Assembly (NCBI RefSeq): GCF_900240215.1 | Contig: NZ_LT964679.1 | Span: forward strand, 2,130,473 to 2,178,838 | DNA length: 48,366 bases | Source: Raoultibacter timonensis | GTDB lineage: Bacteria; Actinomycetota; Coriobacteriia; Coriobacteriales; Eggerthellaceae | Direction of reading: 5' to 3' | In this document: one piece after another, positions 16,703 through 25,006 of the stretch | Numbering within the stretch: position 1 is the stretch's first letter | Layout of the letters: each line of letters starts with the position of its first letter | Translations under genes and position numbers: made by a program | Notes under the pieces: generated by a model | What the model saw: the letters and a program-made list of their open reading frames with translations, nothing else | Told to the model about the DNA's origin: nothing | The model's database searches: none

Positions 16703-18439
16703 CTAGGCGCTTTCGGCGATATGCTTGCCGGTCAGATAGCCGTACGTCATCGCGATGCTATGGCTCGCGCCGGCAATGGTCGCAGGATAGTCCGCCAAGA
16801 AGCGACCACCCTGAACGTTGCCGATGGCATACAGGCCGGGGATGACATTGAGATCGGCATCGCACACCTCGGCGTCCTTCGTTGTCGAAAGGCCGCTCAT
16901 GGTTACGAGGCAGCGAAGAGCATCCTGCGAAGCCCCGCTCAAGCCAGGCTCGCCCACTGCGTAGCGAATTGCGTAAAACGGCGGGGTTTCCAGAGCGAAC
17001 ATACGCTCGGAGGCTTTTCCGAAATCCTCGTCCTTGCCGGCGGCGCATAGCTCGTTGTAACGTGCGATCTGCGCTTTCATGGTATCGGCGACATCGGCTT
17101 CGACCCCTAGGTTGGCCACCAGATCTTCGACGGTATCGCCCTTGGCGCTCGTCCAATCATCGATTGCATCGATATCCTCTTGCGAGATCTTGCTTTTCGT
17201 GCCGAGACCTGCCTGCATCGAAGAAAGCTGCTCGGGAAACTTCGAGTCGAAAATCTGGTAGATCACGTTGCCGGGCTGACGGATCAGCGCCGAGCCAAAA
17301 TGATCGTTCGTTAAATCTTCGTTGATGTAGCGCTCACCTTTGCCGTTCAGCTGCAAAAAGGCATCGACGCCGAGCTTGCCCAAATCGCCGTGGGCCATCG
17401 CAGCATGCGGACCCGCCTCGATGTTTCCACCGACCCAGTAGCCCATGCGGTGACCGTCGCCCATATCGGCGAAGTTCCCTTCGATATCCTGATGCATATA
17501 GGTGAACGTGAACTTTTCCTTCTGGTCGTAAATCCAGGGCAGATAATGTGCAACCATCTCGTCGTTGCGCACGTAATCGCCCGTTGCCAGCACAACGCCC
17601 TTCGAAGCCAGCACCTTGGTATAGGTTTGGTCGTTGAGGTTCTGGAAGATCACGCCGACAACCTTATCGCCCTCCTTCACAAGCTGACGAGCCGGGCAGT
17701 CGAAATGCGCATCGACGTTACCAGTTTCCTGGGCCTTCTCGAAGTTCGCGAGGAATACCGGCTTTTGGCCTCCCTTGTCGGGTGCCGTGAACGAGAGCGT
17801 GCCGCTGAAGACGACTTCGTGGTCGCGCCCGTATTCATAGGGAGGATACGAGTTCTTGTTGCTCACGTACACCGTGTCTTCGCTTGGCGTCTCGTCGCCA
17901 GGATGCACCCAGACAAGACCGTCGTAGGCCGAAGCGTACCAGTCGAACGCCTCGCCGCAGTGGTCTGCCCAGTTTTTGAGAATCCTGAAATCGCTGCGAT
18001 GGCTCATCTGGATCATGAGTTCATTGACAAGATCGGTCGTCTCGATATCCTCGATGCCCATCGAACGGGCGTTTTCGGTGTTGAATGCCGAGAACTGAGA
18101 CGAGCGGCAATTGGGTTCGGAGCATTTTTCGATCGCAACGACCTTCACACCCCCCTCTGCCGCAGAACGCACAGCCGATACTCCGGCAACGCCGAGGCCC
18201 ACTACAACAAGCTCGGTTTCAATGGTTTGCGCAATTTGATCGTCTGTGATCGGGTCGGGTGCCTGCAAAAACGAAGGAACACCGGTCGTATCCTGCCCGC
18301 CCGCTTTCCCCGTCGACCCGGCATCGGCATCCGCTGAAGCAGGTTCCCCCGCCGCGCAACCCGCAAGCCCCATTGCTCCGAGACCGAGACCGAACGCCGC
18401 CGCTCCCCCGATGAAGTTCCTTCTTGAAATCTCTTTCAT
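16703..18439 (-). CDS. Tat-exported FAD-dependent reductase
   Basis: This is the longest flavoprotein here (578 residues). It has the Tat motif SRRNFIGG (residues 5-12), a Gly/Ala-rich hydrophobic segment, then LAGC with Cys28 in a good lipobox. The FAD motif VVVGLGVAGVSA is near residue 78. The C-terminus reads DYPATIAGASHSIAMTYGYLTG, where the usual FGRLAG Arg is Tyr. RYINEDLTN replaces the Arg-bearing catalytic segment of fumarate reductases. The substrate is therefore unlikely to be fumarate. An AAGGAGG site precedes the ATG. It is divergent from the LuxR gene at 18678, its presumed regulator, with an imperfect dyad between them. Confidence 0.9.
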   Translation of the reverse strand: MKEISRRNFIGGAAAFGLGLGAMGLAGCAAGEPASADADAGSTGKAGGQDTTGVPSFLQAPDPITDDQIAQTIETELVVVGLGVAGVSAVRSAAEGGVKVVAIEKCSEPNCRSSQFSAFNTENARSMGIEDIETTDLVNELMIQMSHRSDFRILKNWADHCGEAFDWYASAYDGLVWVHPGDETPSEDTVYVSNKNSYPPYEYGRDHEVVFSGTLSFTAPDKGGQKPVFLANFEKAQETGNVDAHFDCPARQLVKEGDKVVGVIFQNLNDQTYTKVLASKGVVLATGDYVRNDEMVAHYLPWIYDQKEKFTFTYMHQDIEGNFADMGDGHRMGYWVGGNIEAGPHAAMAHGDLGKLGVDAFLQLNGKGERYINEDLTNDHFGSALIRQPGNVIYQIFDSKFPEQLSSMQAGLGTKSKISQEDIDAIDDWTSAKGDTVEDLVANLGVEADVADTMKAQIARYNELCAAGKDEDFGKASERMFALETPPFYAIRYAVGEPGLSGASQDALRCLVTMSGLSTTKDAEVCDADLNVIPGLYAIGNVQGGRFLADYPATIAGASHSIAMTYGYLTGKHIAESA

Positions 18440-18570
18440 GTCGATTCCTCCTTGGTTTCGATGTACCCGTGCATCGCCTAACCGATGAAAGCCCAGGCGA
18501 TAGACGCACTATGCGACGGGAAACCGCAAGGGTGAAGGCGAGGAAGGGATGAGGAAGCGGGATGATTTTT

Positions 18571-18605
18571 CTCATACCCCACTGCTTGATCAGGGTGGAT
18601 ACGAG
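18571..18605. promoter_or_regulatory. Imperfect dyad between flavoprotein and divergent LuxR gene
   Basis: CTCATACCCCACTG, a 6-nt centre, then CAGGGTGGATACGAG form an imperfect palindrome inside the 238-bp divergent intergenic region. It is a candidate operator for the adjacent LuxR protein. Confidence 0.35.
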
Positions 18606-18677
18606 AGGCAAACATAGGGAACCGCATTCTCGAGCACGATGGGGCGCGCCGATAGTAGAATAGCGAAAGGGAGGAAC

Positions 18678-20102
18678 ATGGATACAGAACAAGCGCATAC
18701 GCTCAGAGCGAAACAGGGCCAATCGATTCCGAGCTTCTGCTTCCTCGGCTTCTTTCTCATGGTCTCGTTCAGCACGTCGCTTTCACTCAGCAACTACGCG
18801 ATCGACGATTCTCTCGCCTCGCAAAGCCAATTCCCCTTCGGACCGCTTACGAAAATGATCTTGTTCGCAGCAGCGGCTTTTCTTTCAACGAGGCTCACTC
18901 CGTTGCACAAAAAGCACCGTCTGCTTATCGCAGCAGCTATCGTTCTTTCGATTGGCGCCGTCCTCACCATTGCATCCCGCTCGTCGATCGGCTCAACGGC
19001 GCTCTGGCTAAACGCCTGCGGATCGATCGTCATCAGCATCGGAACCGTCCCCCTATACCTTGCATGGATGGAGCTGTACGCGAACATGGACATGCGCCAC
19101 GTCCTTGCCTACTATACGGCAACGCATGCGCTCTCGTCGTTTCTCTCATTCGCGCTCACGCTCGTGAGTTCGGCTGCATTCGTCTCGGCGGTCATCGTCG
19201 CCTTTCCGCTCGTTTCGACGGTGCTGCTCATCGTCAGCTCGCGCAGGATCGAACATGTTTCCTTCGCGCAGGGTGAAGCGGTTTCGTCGGGCTGGTCGTT
19301 TCCCCTCAAACCCGTTGTGCTGTTCGCAGGCTTTACCTTCTGCAACAACTTCTTACGGGGCTTCTTGTCGGGTGCGGGACGAGGATACGCCCTTTTCGGC
19401 GTCCTGATCGTCTCGGCAATCGTGCTCGTTGTCATCTTGCTGCTGTTCAAGCAGTTCAGCATTCGCTCGCTGTATCTGATCTCGCTGCCTATGGCGGTGG
19501 CTGGTGCGCTCTGCTCGCTCATCGACCTGCCGAATGCCGCACTTGCCGGTTCGCTTCTGACCAACGGGGCGTATACGCTGTTCAGCATCTTCATCACTGC
19601 CGTCTTATGCAACATATCGTTTCGGTACGGCGTAAACCCGCTTTGGACGTTCGGATTCACGCAAAGCGCCCTCGCCCTCGCGCAGATCATTGCGCAATCG
19701 GTTCACGCCTCGTTCGACATTCATCTGCAGAATGCAACGTTTTACACCCTGTGCGTCTGCATCATCGCTACCGTGATCATCATCCTGTTCGTCGTATTCA
19801 TGAGCGACAAGGACTTCACCAGCACATGGGGTATGACACTGTCCAGCAAGAAAACGGCATTCCAAGATCAGGAAGACCGCTCGAGCACAATTGAACGGGC
19901 AGCTTACATCGCCCGGATCAAAGGGCTCACCAGACGGGAGGAGGAGATCCTCGCCATGCTGCTCGACGACCGAACCATAGCCAGCATCGAAGGTACACTC
20001 TACATCTCCAATTCCACCGCGAAGACCCACATCCAGCACATTTACAAGAAACTCGATGTACACAGCAAACAAGAACTCATAGAAACGTGCGGAACGCTGT
20101 AA
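18678..20102 (+). CDS. LuxR-family regulator with polytopic membrane domain
   Basis: The ATG at 18678 has an AGGGAGGA site and gives 474 residues (an in-frame start at 18639 has none). Hydrophobic helices fill residues ~15-380, and the LuxR helix-turn-helix is at ~417-474 (LTRREEEILAMLLDDRT ... HIYKKLDVHSKQELIE). It is divergent from the Tat flavoprotein at 16703-18439, its likely target. The frame after its TAA stop stays open to a second stop at 20148-20150 and would encode a tail ending DLTQQDAAE, identical to the tail of the LuxR protein at 15000-16529. This suggests either a recent premature stop or recombination between the two genes. Confidence 0.88.
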   Translation: MDTEQAHTLRAKQGQSIPSFCFLGFFLMVSFSTSLSLSNYAIDDSLASQSQFPFGPLTKMILFAAAAFLSTRLTPLHKKHRLLIAAAIVLSIGAVLTIASRSSIGSTALWLNACGSIVISIGTVPLYLAWMELYANMDMRHVLAYYTATHALSSFLSFALTLVSSAAFVSAVIVAFPLVSTVLLIVSSRRIEHVSFAQGEAVSSGWSFPLKPVVLFAGFTFCNNFLRGFLSGAGRGYALFGVLIVSAIVLVVILLLFKQFSIRSLYLISLPMAVAGALCSLIDLPNAALAGSLLTNGAYTLFSIFITAVLCNISFRYGVNPLWTFGFTQSALALAQIIAQSVHASFDIHLQNATFYTLCVCIIATVIIILFVVFMSDKDFTSTWGMTLSSKKTAFQDQEDRSSTIERAAYIARIKGLTRREEEILAMLLDDRTIASIEGTLYISNSTAKTHIQHIYKKLDVHSKQELIETCGTL

Positions 20103-20119
20103 GATCGCGAAGCAAGATG

Positions 20120-20151
20120 CGATCTCACGCAGCAGGATGCGGCGGAGTAGC
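20120..20151 (+). repeat. 32-bp exact repeat, copy 2 (just after a LuxR gene)
   Basis: Identical to 16499-16530. It lies 17 bp after the TAA of the LuxR gene at 18678-20102 and is in frame with it, so reading through that stop would give the same C-terminal residues as the other regulator. Confidence 0.9.
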
Positions 20152-20222
20152 GCTTCGGCGACAATCGCGCCCGCAGTCAACCAACACCTAAACCCGCACG
20201 CTTCGACCCCTGGCGCCCCTAA

Positions 20223-20257
20223 CGTGCGGGCCGGATTCTCGCAACCCGGCCCGCACG
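20223..20257. terminator. Bidirectional terminator hairpin between convergent LuxR and flavoprotein genes
   Basis: A perfect 12-bp GC-rich stem (CGTGCGGGCCGG / CCGGCCCGCACG) with an 11-nt loop lies 20 bp past the flavoprotein stop at 20278. There is no T run. Confidence 0.6.
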
Positions 20258-20277
20258 AACAAGGACGGTCCGCCTCG

Positions 20278-21906
20278 TTACGACTTCATGATCTCCTCGG
20301 CCACGTACACACCCGAGCCGAGTGCGAGACCCACCGACGCGCCTTCGTTGGTGTAGTACGGCACGCTGTACACGCTGCCTTGGTCGACGCCTGCAACATA
20401 GAGACCGGGGATCGGGTTGTTCTTCTCGTCCATGGCGCGCAGATGGCTGTCGACTTTCACGCCGCCGTTCGTGCCCCACGCGCTCGGCACGTACTCGAAC
20501 GCATAGAACGGTGCTGTCTTGACCGCCTTCAAGAACGTCGGATCTTTCCCGAAATCGCCGTCGGCACCCGCATCGCAGAATCCGTTGTACTTCTCAACGG
20601 TGGCCTCGAGCGAATCGAGTGAGAACTTCTCCGCAATCTCGGAAAGCGAGTCCGCCTTGAGCGCCCAGCCCTCATCGATGGCCTGCGCAAGATGCGCTTC
20701 GGCGTTCTCGGGAGTCGTCTTATAGTAGTCGGCCATGGGGCCGGGCACCCAGCTTTCAGGCTGGCCGAGATACGCGAAGATACCATCGCCCTTCACGGCC
20801 TCGTAGTAGTCCGAATCCATGATCACGTACGCCTTGCCCGCGCGCAGCAGCGCCTCGCCGCCGATAGCCAGAGGGAATTGGGCGATCTTGCCCTCGTTGA
20901 TGAACCGCTCGCCCGCCGTATCGGTGTACAGGCCTCCGAAGAGCCAGTATCCGTAGTGCTCGTTTACGTTGGTCCAGTCGGGGTTGAAGGGGCTTCCCTC
21001 GGTCGCAGCCGAAACGGCGCCGCATTCGTTGCCGAGCACGGCGAAGTTCCGATCCCATGCGCCGCCGGCGTCGAGCACCATGGCGATGCCCGTGCCGTCG
21101 GAGAGCGTGTTGCCGAGCGCATAGACCTTCGTGTTGAAGCGATCCATCTGCATGTCTTCGCTTCCGAGGAACCCACCTGCGCACACCACAACCGAATCAG
21201 CCATCACGTCGATGCCCTTATCGGTCTGCACGCCTTTGGCGACACCGTCTTCCATGATGACCTTCTCGGCCGCTGTACTGAACAGGAACTCGCCGCCCGC
21301 AGCTTCTATCGCCTGCACGAGCGGGGCCACGCGCTCCTCCCCGCCGGTATCGAACATATGGCGGCCGCGGAAGCCCACGCCGTACGAATCGGGGATGAGC
21401 GTCATCGGTATACCGAGATCGAGCATCGTGTTGATGGCATCGCCGGTGTGGCTGAGCGTGTTGCGCAGAAGCGCACCGTTCACGCTTGTGCGCGAAAACT
21501 CGTTCATGTAGGTGAACATGGTGTCGAGCGTAACGGTTGCGTTCTCCTGCTCCTGCAGCTTGGTTTCGCACGCGGTGGGTCCTCCGCACATCGAGAAGTT
21601 CGACATCGCGGCAGAGGGGGCCTTTTCGATCACAACGACGCTCTTACCGCCTTCGGTGAGCTTAAGCGCAGCCAGAAGTCCCGCAGCGCCCGCCCCGACG
21701 ATCGCAACATCGCATGCTTTCGTTTCGCTTCCCTCCTTGCGCGCTATTCCCGCCGGGGCCTGCGCGGGAGCGTCAGCGGGTTCTGCACTGGCCGCCTGGT
21801 TTCCGCCGTTCTGCTCAGGCGAGCATCCCGCAAGCCCCAAGCCGGCCGTCAGCGCACCCGCTCCGACCAAACCGAGAAACGCCCGTCGATCAAGTTTTGC
21901 ATCCAT
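20278..21906 (-). CDS. Tat-exported FAD-dependent reductase
   Basis: The ATG at 21906 (MDAKLDRRAFLG) has a GAAGGA site, giving 542 residues; an upstream in-frame start at 21942 lacks support. The Tat motif DRRAFLG has Asp in place of the usual Ser, followed by a hydrophobic run and LAGC (Cys28, lipobox). The FAD motif AIVGAGAAGLLAALKL is near residue 70. The C-terminus reads VPYYTNEGASVGLALGSGVYVA, without the FGR motif. RFINEGKIA replaces the catalytic Arg segment of fumarate reductases, so the substrate is something else. It is divergent from the LuxR gene at 22131, its presumed regulator. Confidence 0.9.
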   Translation of the reverse strand: MDAKLDRRAFLGLVGAGALTAGLGLAGCSPEQNGGNQAASAEPADAPAQAPAGIARKEGSETKACDVAIVGAGAAGLLAALKLTEGGKSVVVIEKAPSAAMSNFSMCGGPTACETKLQEQENATVTLDTMFTYMNEFSRTSVNGALLRNTLSHTGDAINTMLDLGIPMTLIPDSYGVGFRGRHMFDTGGEERVAPLVQAIEAAGGEFLFSTAAEKVIMEDGVAKGVQTDKGIDVMADSVVVCAGGFLGSEDMQMDRFNTKVYALGNTLSDGTGIAMVLDAGGAWDRNFAVLGNECGAVSAATEGSPFNPDWTNVNEHYGYWLFGGLYTDTAGERFINEGKIAQFPLAIGGEALLRAGKAYVIMDSDYYEAVKGDGIFAYLGQPESWVPGPMADYYKTTPENAEAHLAQAIDEGWALKADSLSEIAEKFSLDSLEATVEKYNGFCDAGADGDFGKDPTFLKAVKTAPFYAFEYVPSAWGTNGGVKVDSHLRAMDEKNNPIPGLYVAGVDQGSVYSVPYYTNEGASVGLALGSGVYVAEEIMKS

Positions 21907-21967
21907 GGTTGATTCCTTCCCTGTTACGTTGCAATGGCGCAATCGTACGGAAACGGACGGCCTGCGC

Positions 21968-22046
21968 CATCACCTCAAAGATGCGTTTGGTGCAGCAAGG
22001 GAATGATCTGGGTATACCTCGTGAAAATCACGTTTCTGAGGTGATG
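21968..22046. promoter_or_regulatory. Widely spaced 10-bp inverted repeat with inner CGTGA-TCACG site
   Basis: CATCACCTCA (21968-21977) and its exact reverse complement TGAGGTGATG (22037-22046) flank the 59 bp between them. That interval contains CGTGA-AAA-TCACG (22020-22032). All lie in the 224-bp region between the divergent flavoprotein and LuxR genes, which fits operator half-sites for LuxR dimers. Confidence 0.5.
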
Positions 22047-22130
22047 CTTCCTCACGCACGCTGCGGTAGGATGGTGGTAGGGGAAACGAGGGAAGCGCTC
22101 GAAACGCAAGCTTGGCAGAACGGAGCCGTC

Positions 22131-23615
22131 ATGAACGAACCCCGGAAAACAGAAGCGATGCTCGCGCGCTTCGCTACGTTGATCGAGCCGCGCTTTCCCG
22201 TGCGCCTGCTCGGGTTCGGGCTCGTCTACGTATGGAGCTCGTGCATTTGGGAGCTGTCGATCTTCTCGCCTGTGCGCGCAAGCGAACCGACCGGGTATCT
22301 GTTCGACATCTGGCTTCTTTCCGCCTTTCTCACGCCTGTCGCCTGCATCGCCTGCGCCCTCGCAGGGCGAAAGCGGGAGTTGATCGACCGCCCCTCGCTC
22401 ATCGTCGCAAGCCCTTTGCTTGCCACGATCGGGACACTCTGCATTGCCCTGTACCCCCTGTCCGGCGAAACGTTCCAGCCGATCTTAGGGATTGCAGCGG
22501 GAATAGGGACGGGCATCGGCCCCGCCATCATCGTGGTGCTCTGGGTGGGGCTCTACGCGAAGCTCGACACCGATACCGTCGAGACGGTGGTACCCGCATC
22601 GTTCTTCGTGATCATCGTATGCATGCTCGTCATTCCCTATCTTCCGGCGGTTGCCGCGGTCGCGGTCGCCGTCCTGCTCCCCTTGGTATCGGCTGTGCTT
22701 CTGCTCATGTCGAAGCACGGCATCGAAACCGGCACGGCGGATTTCCGGGAGGCAGCGGAAACGGACGAGGATGCGAAGCCCTATCCCCTGTCGAGCATTG
22801 CGAGGATCTTCCTTTTGATCCTCGTGGCCTACGCGATCAGCTGCACCATACCCTCGTTGCAGCAAGACATTGAACTGGTCGTGCCGCCCGTCGCCGCCAA
22901 CATCATCGGAATCCTCTTCGCCATCGCCGTTTCGCTGGCCATCGTGCTGTTCTCCTCGCGCATCGACCTCGACGCGTACTTTCGGTGGATGTCGACGCCG
23001 CTTATCCTCTCGGTCGTGCTCACGGCCTTCTCCGACCCGCTAGCCATAACCGTCGCGTCGATCCTGGCGAATGCGATGTTCACGAGCCTCGAGATCATCA
23101 TGATCCTGTATTTCATCCGCCTCGCTCGCAAGGTGCACCGCCCCGTATCCCTGTTCATCGGAATCGGCGCATGCGCAACGTATTCGGGATTGCTCATCGG
23201 CTACCTTCTCGGTGCCGAGTGGGCGGCGCTCGCCACCCGGCAGACGGCGAGCGTCGAGCTGTACTGCCTCGTTCTCATCGGCGTGTTCGCTTTCGCGATG
23301 CTGCTGGTGCCCCGCAACGATCCGGCGTGGTCGGGCATGCCGCCTGCAAAGCCTGCTCTCGAGGAGGCACCGAGCGATCCTCAGCGATCATTCGTCTCGA
23401 TCTGCGACGAAATCGCCGAACAGTACGCCCTTTCCAAGCGGGAGATCGACGTGTTCAGGCTGCTGGCCCAGGGGCGCAGCCAGCCCTACATCCGCGATAC
23501 GCTCTTCCTGTCCAAGAACACGGTGTCGACCCACATACGCCATATCTACCGCAAGCTCGACATTCACTCGAAGGAGGAGTTGATCGATTTGCTGCAAAAG
23601 GATGCCGAGCGGTAG
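22131..23615 (+). CDS. LuxR-family regulator with polytopic membrane domain
   Basis: The ATG at 22131 (MNEPRKTEAMLARF) gives 494 residues, with GGAG a few bases upstream; longer in-frame starts run back into the flavoprotein gene. About twelve hydrophobic segments lie between residues ~20 and 400. The LuxR helix-turn-helix is at ~434-494 (LSKREIDVFRLLAQGRS ... HIYRKLDIHSKEELIDL). It is divergent from the Tat flavoprotein at 20278-21906, with a likely operator between them. It ends 29 bp from the convergent folC stop. Confidence 0.88.
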   Translation: MNEPRKTEAMLARFATLIEPRFPVRLLGFGLVYVWSSCIWELSIFSPVRASEPTGYLFDIWLLSAFLTPVACIACALAGRKRELIDRPSLIVASPLLATIGTLCIALYPLSGETFQPILGIAAGIGTGIGPAIIVVLWVGLYAKLDTDTVETVVPASFFVIIVCMLVIPYLPAVAAVAVAVLLPLVSAVLLLMSKHGIETGTADFREAAETDEDAKPYPLSSIARIFLLILVAYAISCTIPSLQQDIELVVPPVAANIIGILFAIAVSLAIVLFSSRIDLDAYFRWMSTPLILSVVLTAFSDPLAITVASILANAMFTSLEIIMILYFIRLARKVHRPVSLFIGIGACATYSGLLIGYLLGAEWAALATRQTASVELYCLVLIGVFAFAMLLVPRNDPAWSGMPPAKPALEEAPSDPQRSFVSICDEIAEQYALSKREIDVFRLLAQGRSQPYIRDTLFLSKNTVSTHIRHIYRKLDIHSKEELIDLLQKDAER

Positions 23616-23644
23616 TCCGATCGCGTCCGCTGCAAGCGTGCGTG

Positions 23645-25006
23645 CTACAGCGCCCGCTTGATCTCGGCGATCGAATAGAGGCTGCCTGCTGCGCACACAA
23701 GGCCCTCATCCCCTGCCAGCTCACGGGCTTTTGCGACCGCATCGGGAATGTCCTTCGCGACATAGGGGGCCGTGCAGGCCGAACATCCGAGCAGATCTTG
23801 GCCAGTCCAGCGGATGGCACGGGCGAGTTTTGCGGCGGGCAGCGCCCGCGGATTCGGCGGCTCGATGGCGACGAAGGCGCTCCCGAGCGGCAAAAGCTCC
23901 TCGAGCATCTCGGGATACTCCTTATCTTCGAGCACGCCGATGACGAACACCGCCTTGCGACCGGGAAACGCCTGTCTGAGCGAATCGGCGAGCGCGCGGG
24001 CTCCCTGGGGATTATGCCCGCCGTCGACGACGAACGTCGGGTGCTTCGCCACGATCTCGAAGCGCCCGGGCCACACGGCTTGCGCCAATCCGATGCGGAG
24101 CGCCTCATCGGACACCGCCCAACCGCGCTTGCGCAGGGCCTCGATCGTCTCGATGGCGAGTGCCGCGTTGTACGGCTGATAACTGCCGATCAGGCCGATT
24201 TCGAGATCTCTATACTGTTTATACGAAAAAATACGAACATTTGTTTCACGTGAAACATCGCTCGCCGAACCGCGAGCACCCGCGTCGACGCAAACGGCTT
24301 CGCCTTCCACGACCATGCCCCCGTTCGACAGCTCGGCGAAATCGGGCACAGCCAAGGGCGCATCGAACTTGAGGGCCGTCGCCTCGATCACGCTCATGGC
24401 ATCGGGTTCCTGCGGCCACGACACCACGGGTACGCCTTGCTTGACGATGCCCGCCTTCTCGCCTGCAATCTCTGCGAGCGTAGTGCCGAGAATGCCCGTA
24501 TGGTCGAGTGCGATGCGCGCGATCACGCACGCCTCGGGCGACTCGATCACATTCGTCGAGTCGAGCCGTCCGCCCAGACCCACTTCCACAACCGCGATAT
24601 CGCAGCCTACCCGCGCAAAGTGCACGAATGCGACGGCACAGGCAAGCTCGAATTCGGTTGGATGATCGTCCATGGCTTCCGCCTGATCGCGCACCGCAAC
24701 CGTAGCTGCAAGAAAGTCATCGGGCGAAATACGTGCGCCGTCGACGGTGATGCTGTTCTCGTACGCCCCGATCGTCGGACTCGTAAACATGCCGACGCGC
24801 AGTCCGGCAGCCTGCAGCACGCTTGCGGCAAACGCGGACACCGAGCCCTTGCCGTTCGTACCCGAAACGTGCACGATGCCGTACGCTCGCTCGGGATGGT
24901 CGAGCCGTTCGACGAGCTCGGCGATACGGCCAAGCCCCAACTTGCTCGCACGCCATGCGGGGTTTTCGAGATACGCTACTGGGTCGAACGACATAGTCAT
25001 CCTCAT
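23645..25006 (-). CDS. folC: Folylpolyglutamate synthase / dihydrofolate synthase
   Basis: A Mur-ligase-family enzyme that adds glutamate to dihydropteroate or folates using ATP. The 453-residue protein shows the P-loop VHVSGTNGKGSVSAF near residue 45, the downstream VVEVGLGGRLDSTNVI motif, LDHTGILGTTLAEIAGEKAGIVK, and the C-terminal domain motif VVDGGHNPQGARAL. The start at 25006 overlaps the previous stop (ATGA), so it is translationally coupled to the double-psi-barrel protein gene upstream. Its place at the end of an operon with another amide ligase and an amidohydrolase is unusual for folC, but the sequence looks like a normal FolC. Confidence 0.93.
   Translation of the reverse strand: MRMTMSFDPVAYLENPAWRASKLGLGRIAELVERLDHPERAYGIVHVSGTNGKGSVSAFAASVLQAAGLRVGMFTSPTIGAYENSITVDGARISPDDFLAATVAVRDQAEAMDDHPTEFELACAVAFVHFARVGCDIAVVEVGLGGRLDSTNVIESPEACVIARIALDHTGILGTTLAEIAGEKAGIVKQGVPVVSWPQEPDAMSVIEATALKFDAPLAVPDFAELSNGGMVVEGEAVCVDAGARGSASDVSRETNVRIFSYKQYRDLEIGLIGSYQPYNAALAIETIEALRKRGWAVSDEALRIGLAQAVWPGRFEIVAKHPTFVVDGGHNPQGARALADSLRQAFPGRKAVFVIGVLEDKEYPEMLEELLPLGSAFVAIEPPNPRALPAAKLARAIRWTGQDLLGCSACTAPYVAKDIPDAVAKARELAGDEGLVCAAGSLYSIAEIKRAL

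Noticed and set aside
1-21906. Naming the flavoproteins fumarate reductases
   Set aside because: The characteristic substrate and catalytic arginines are not at the expected positions, so the substrate is left open.
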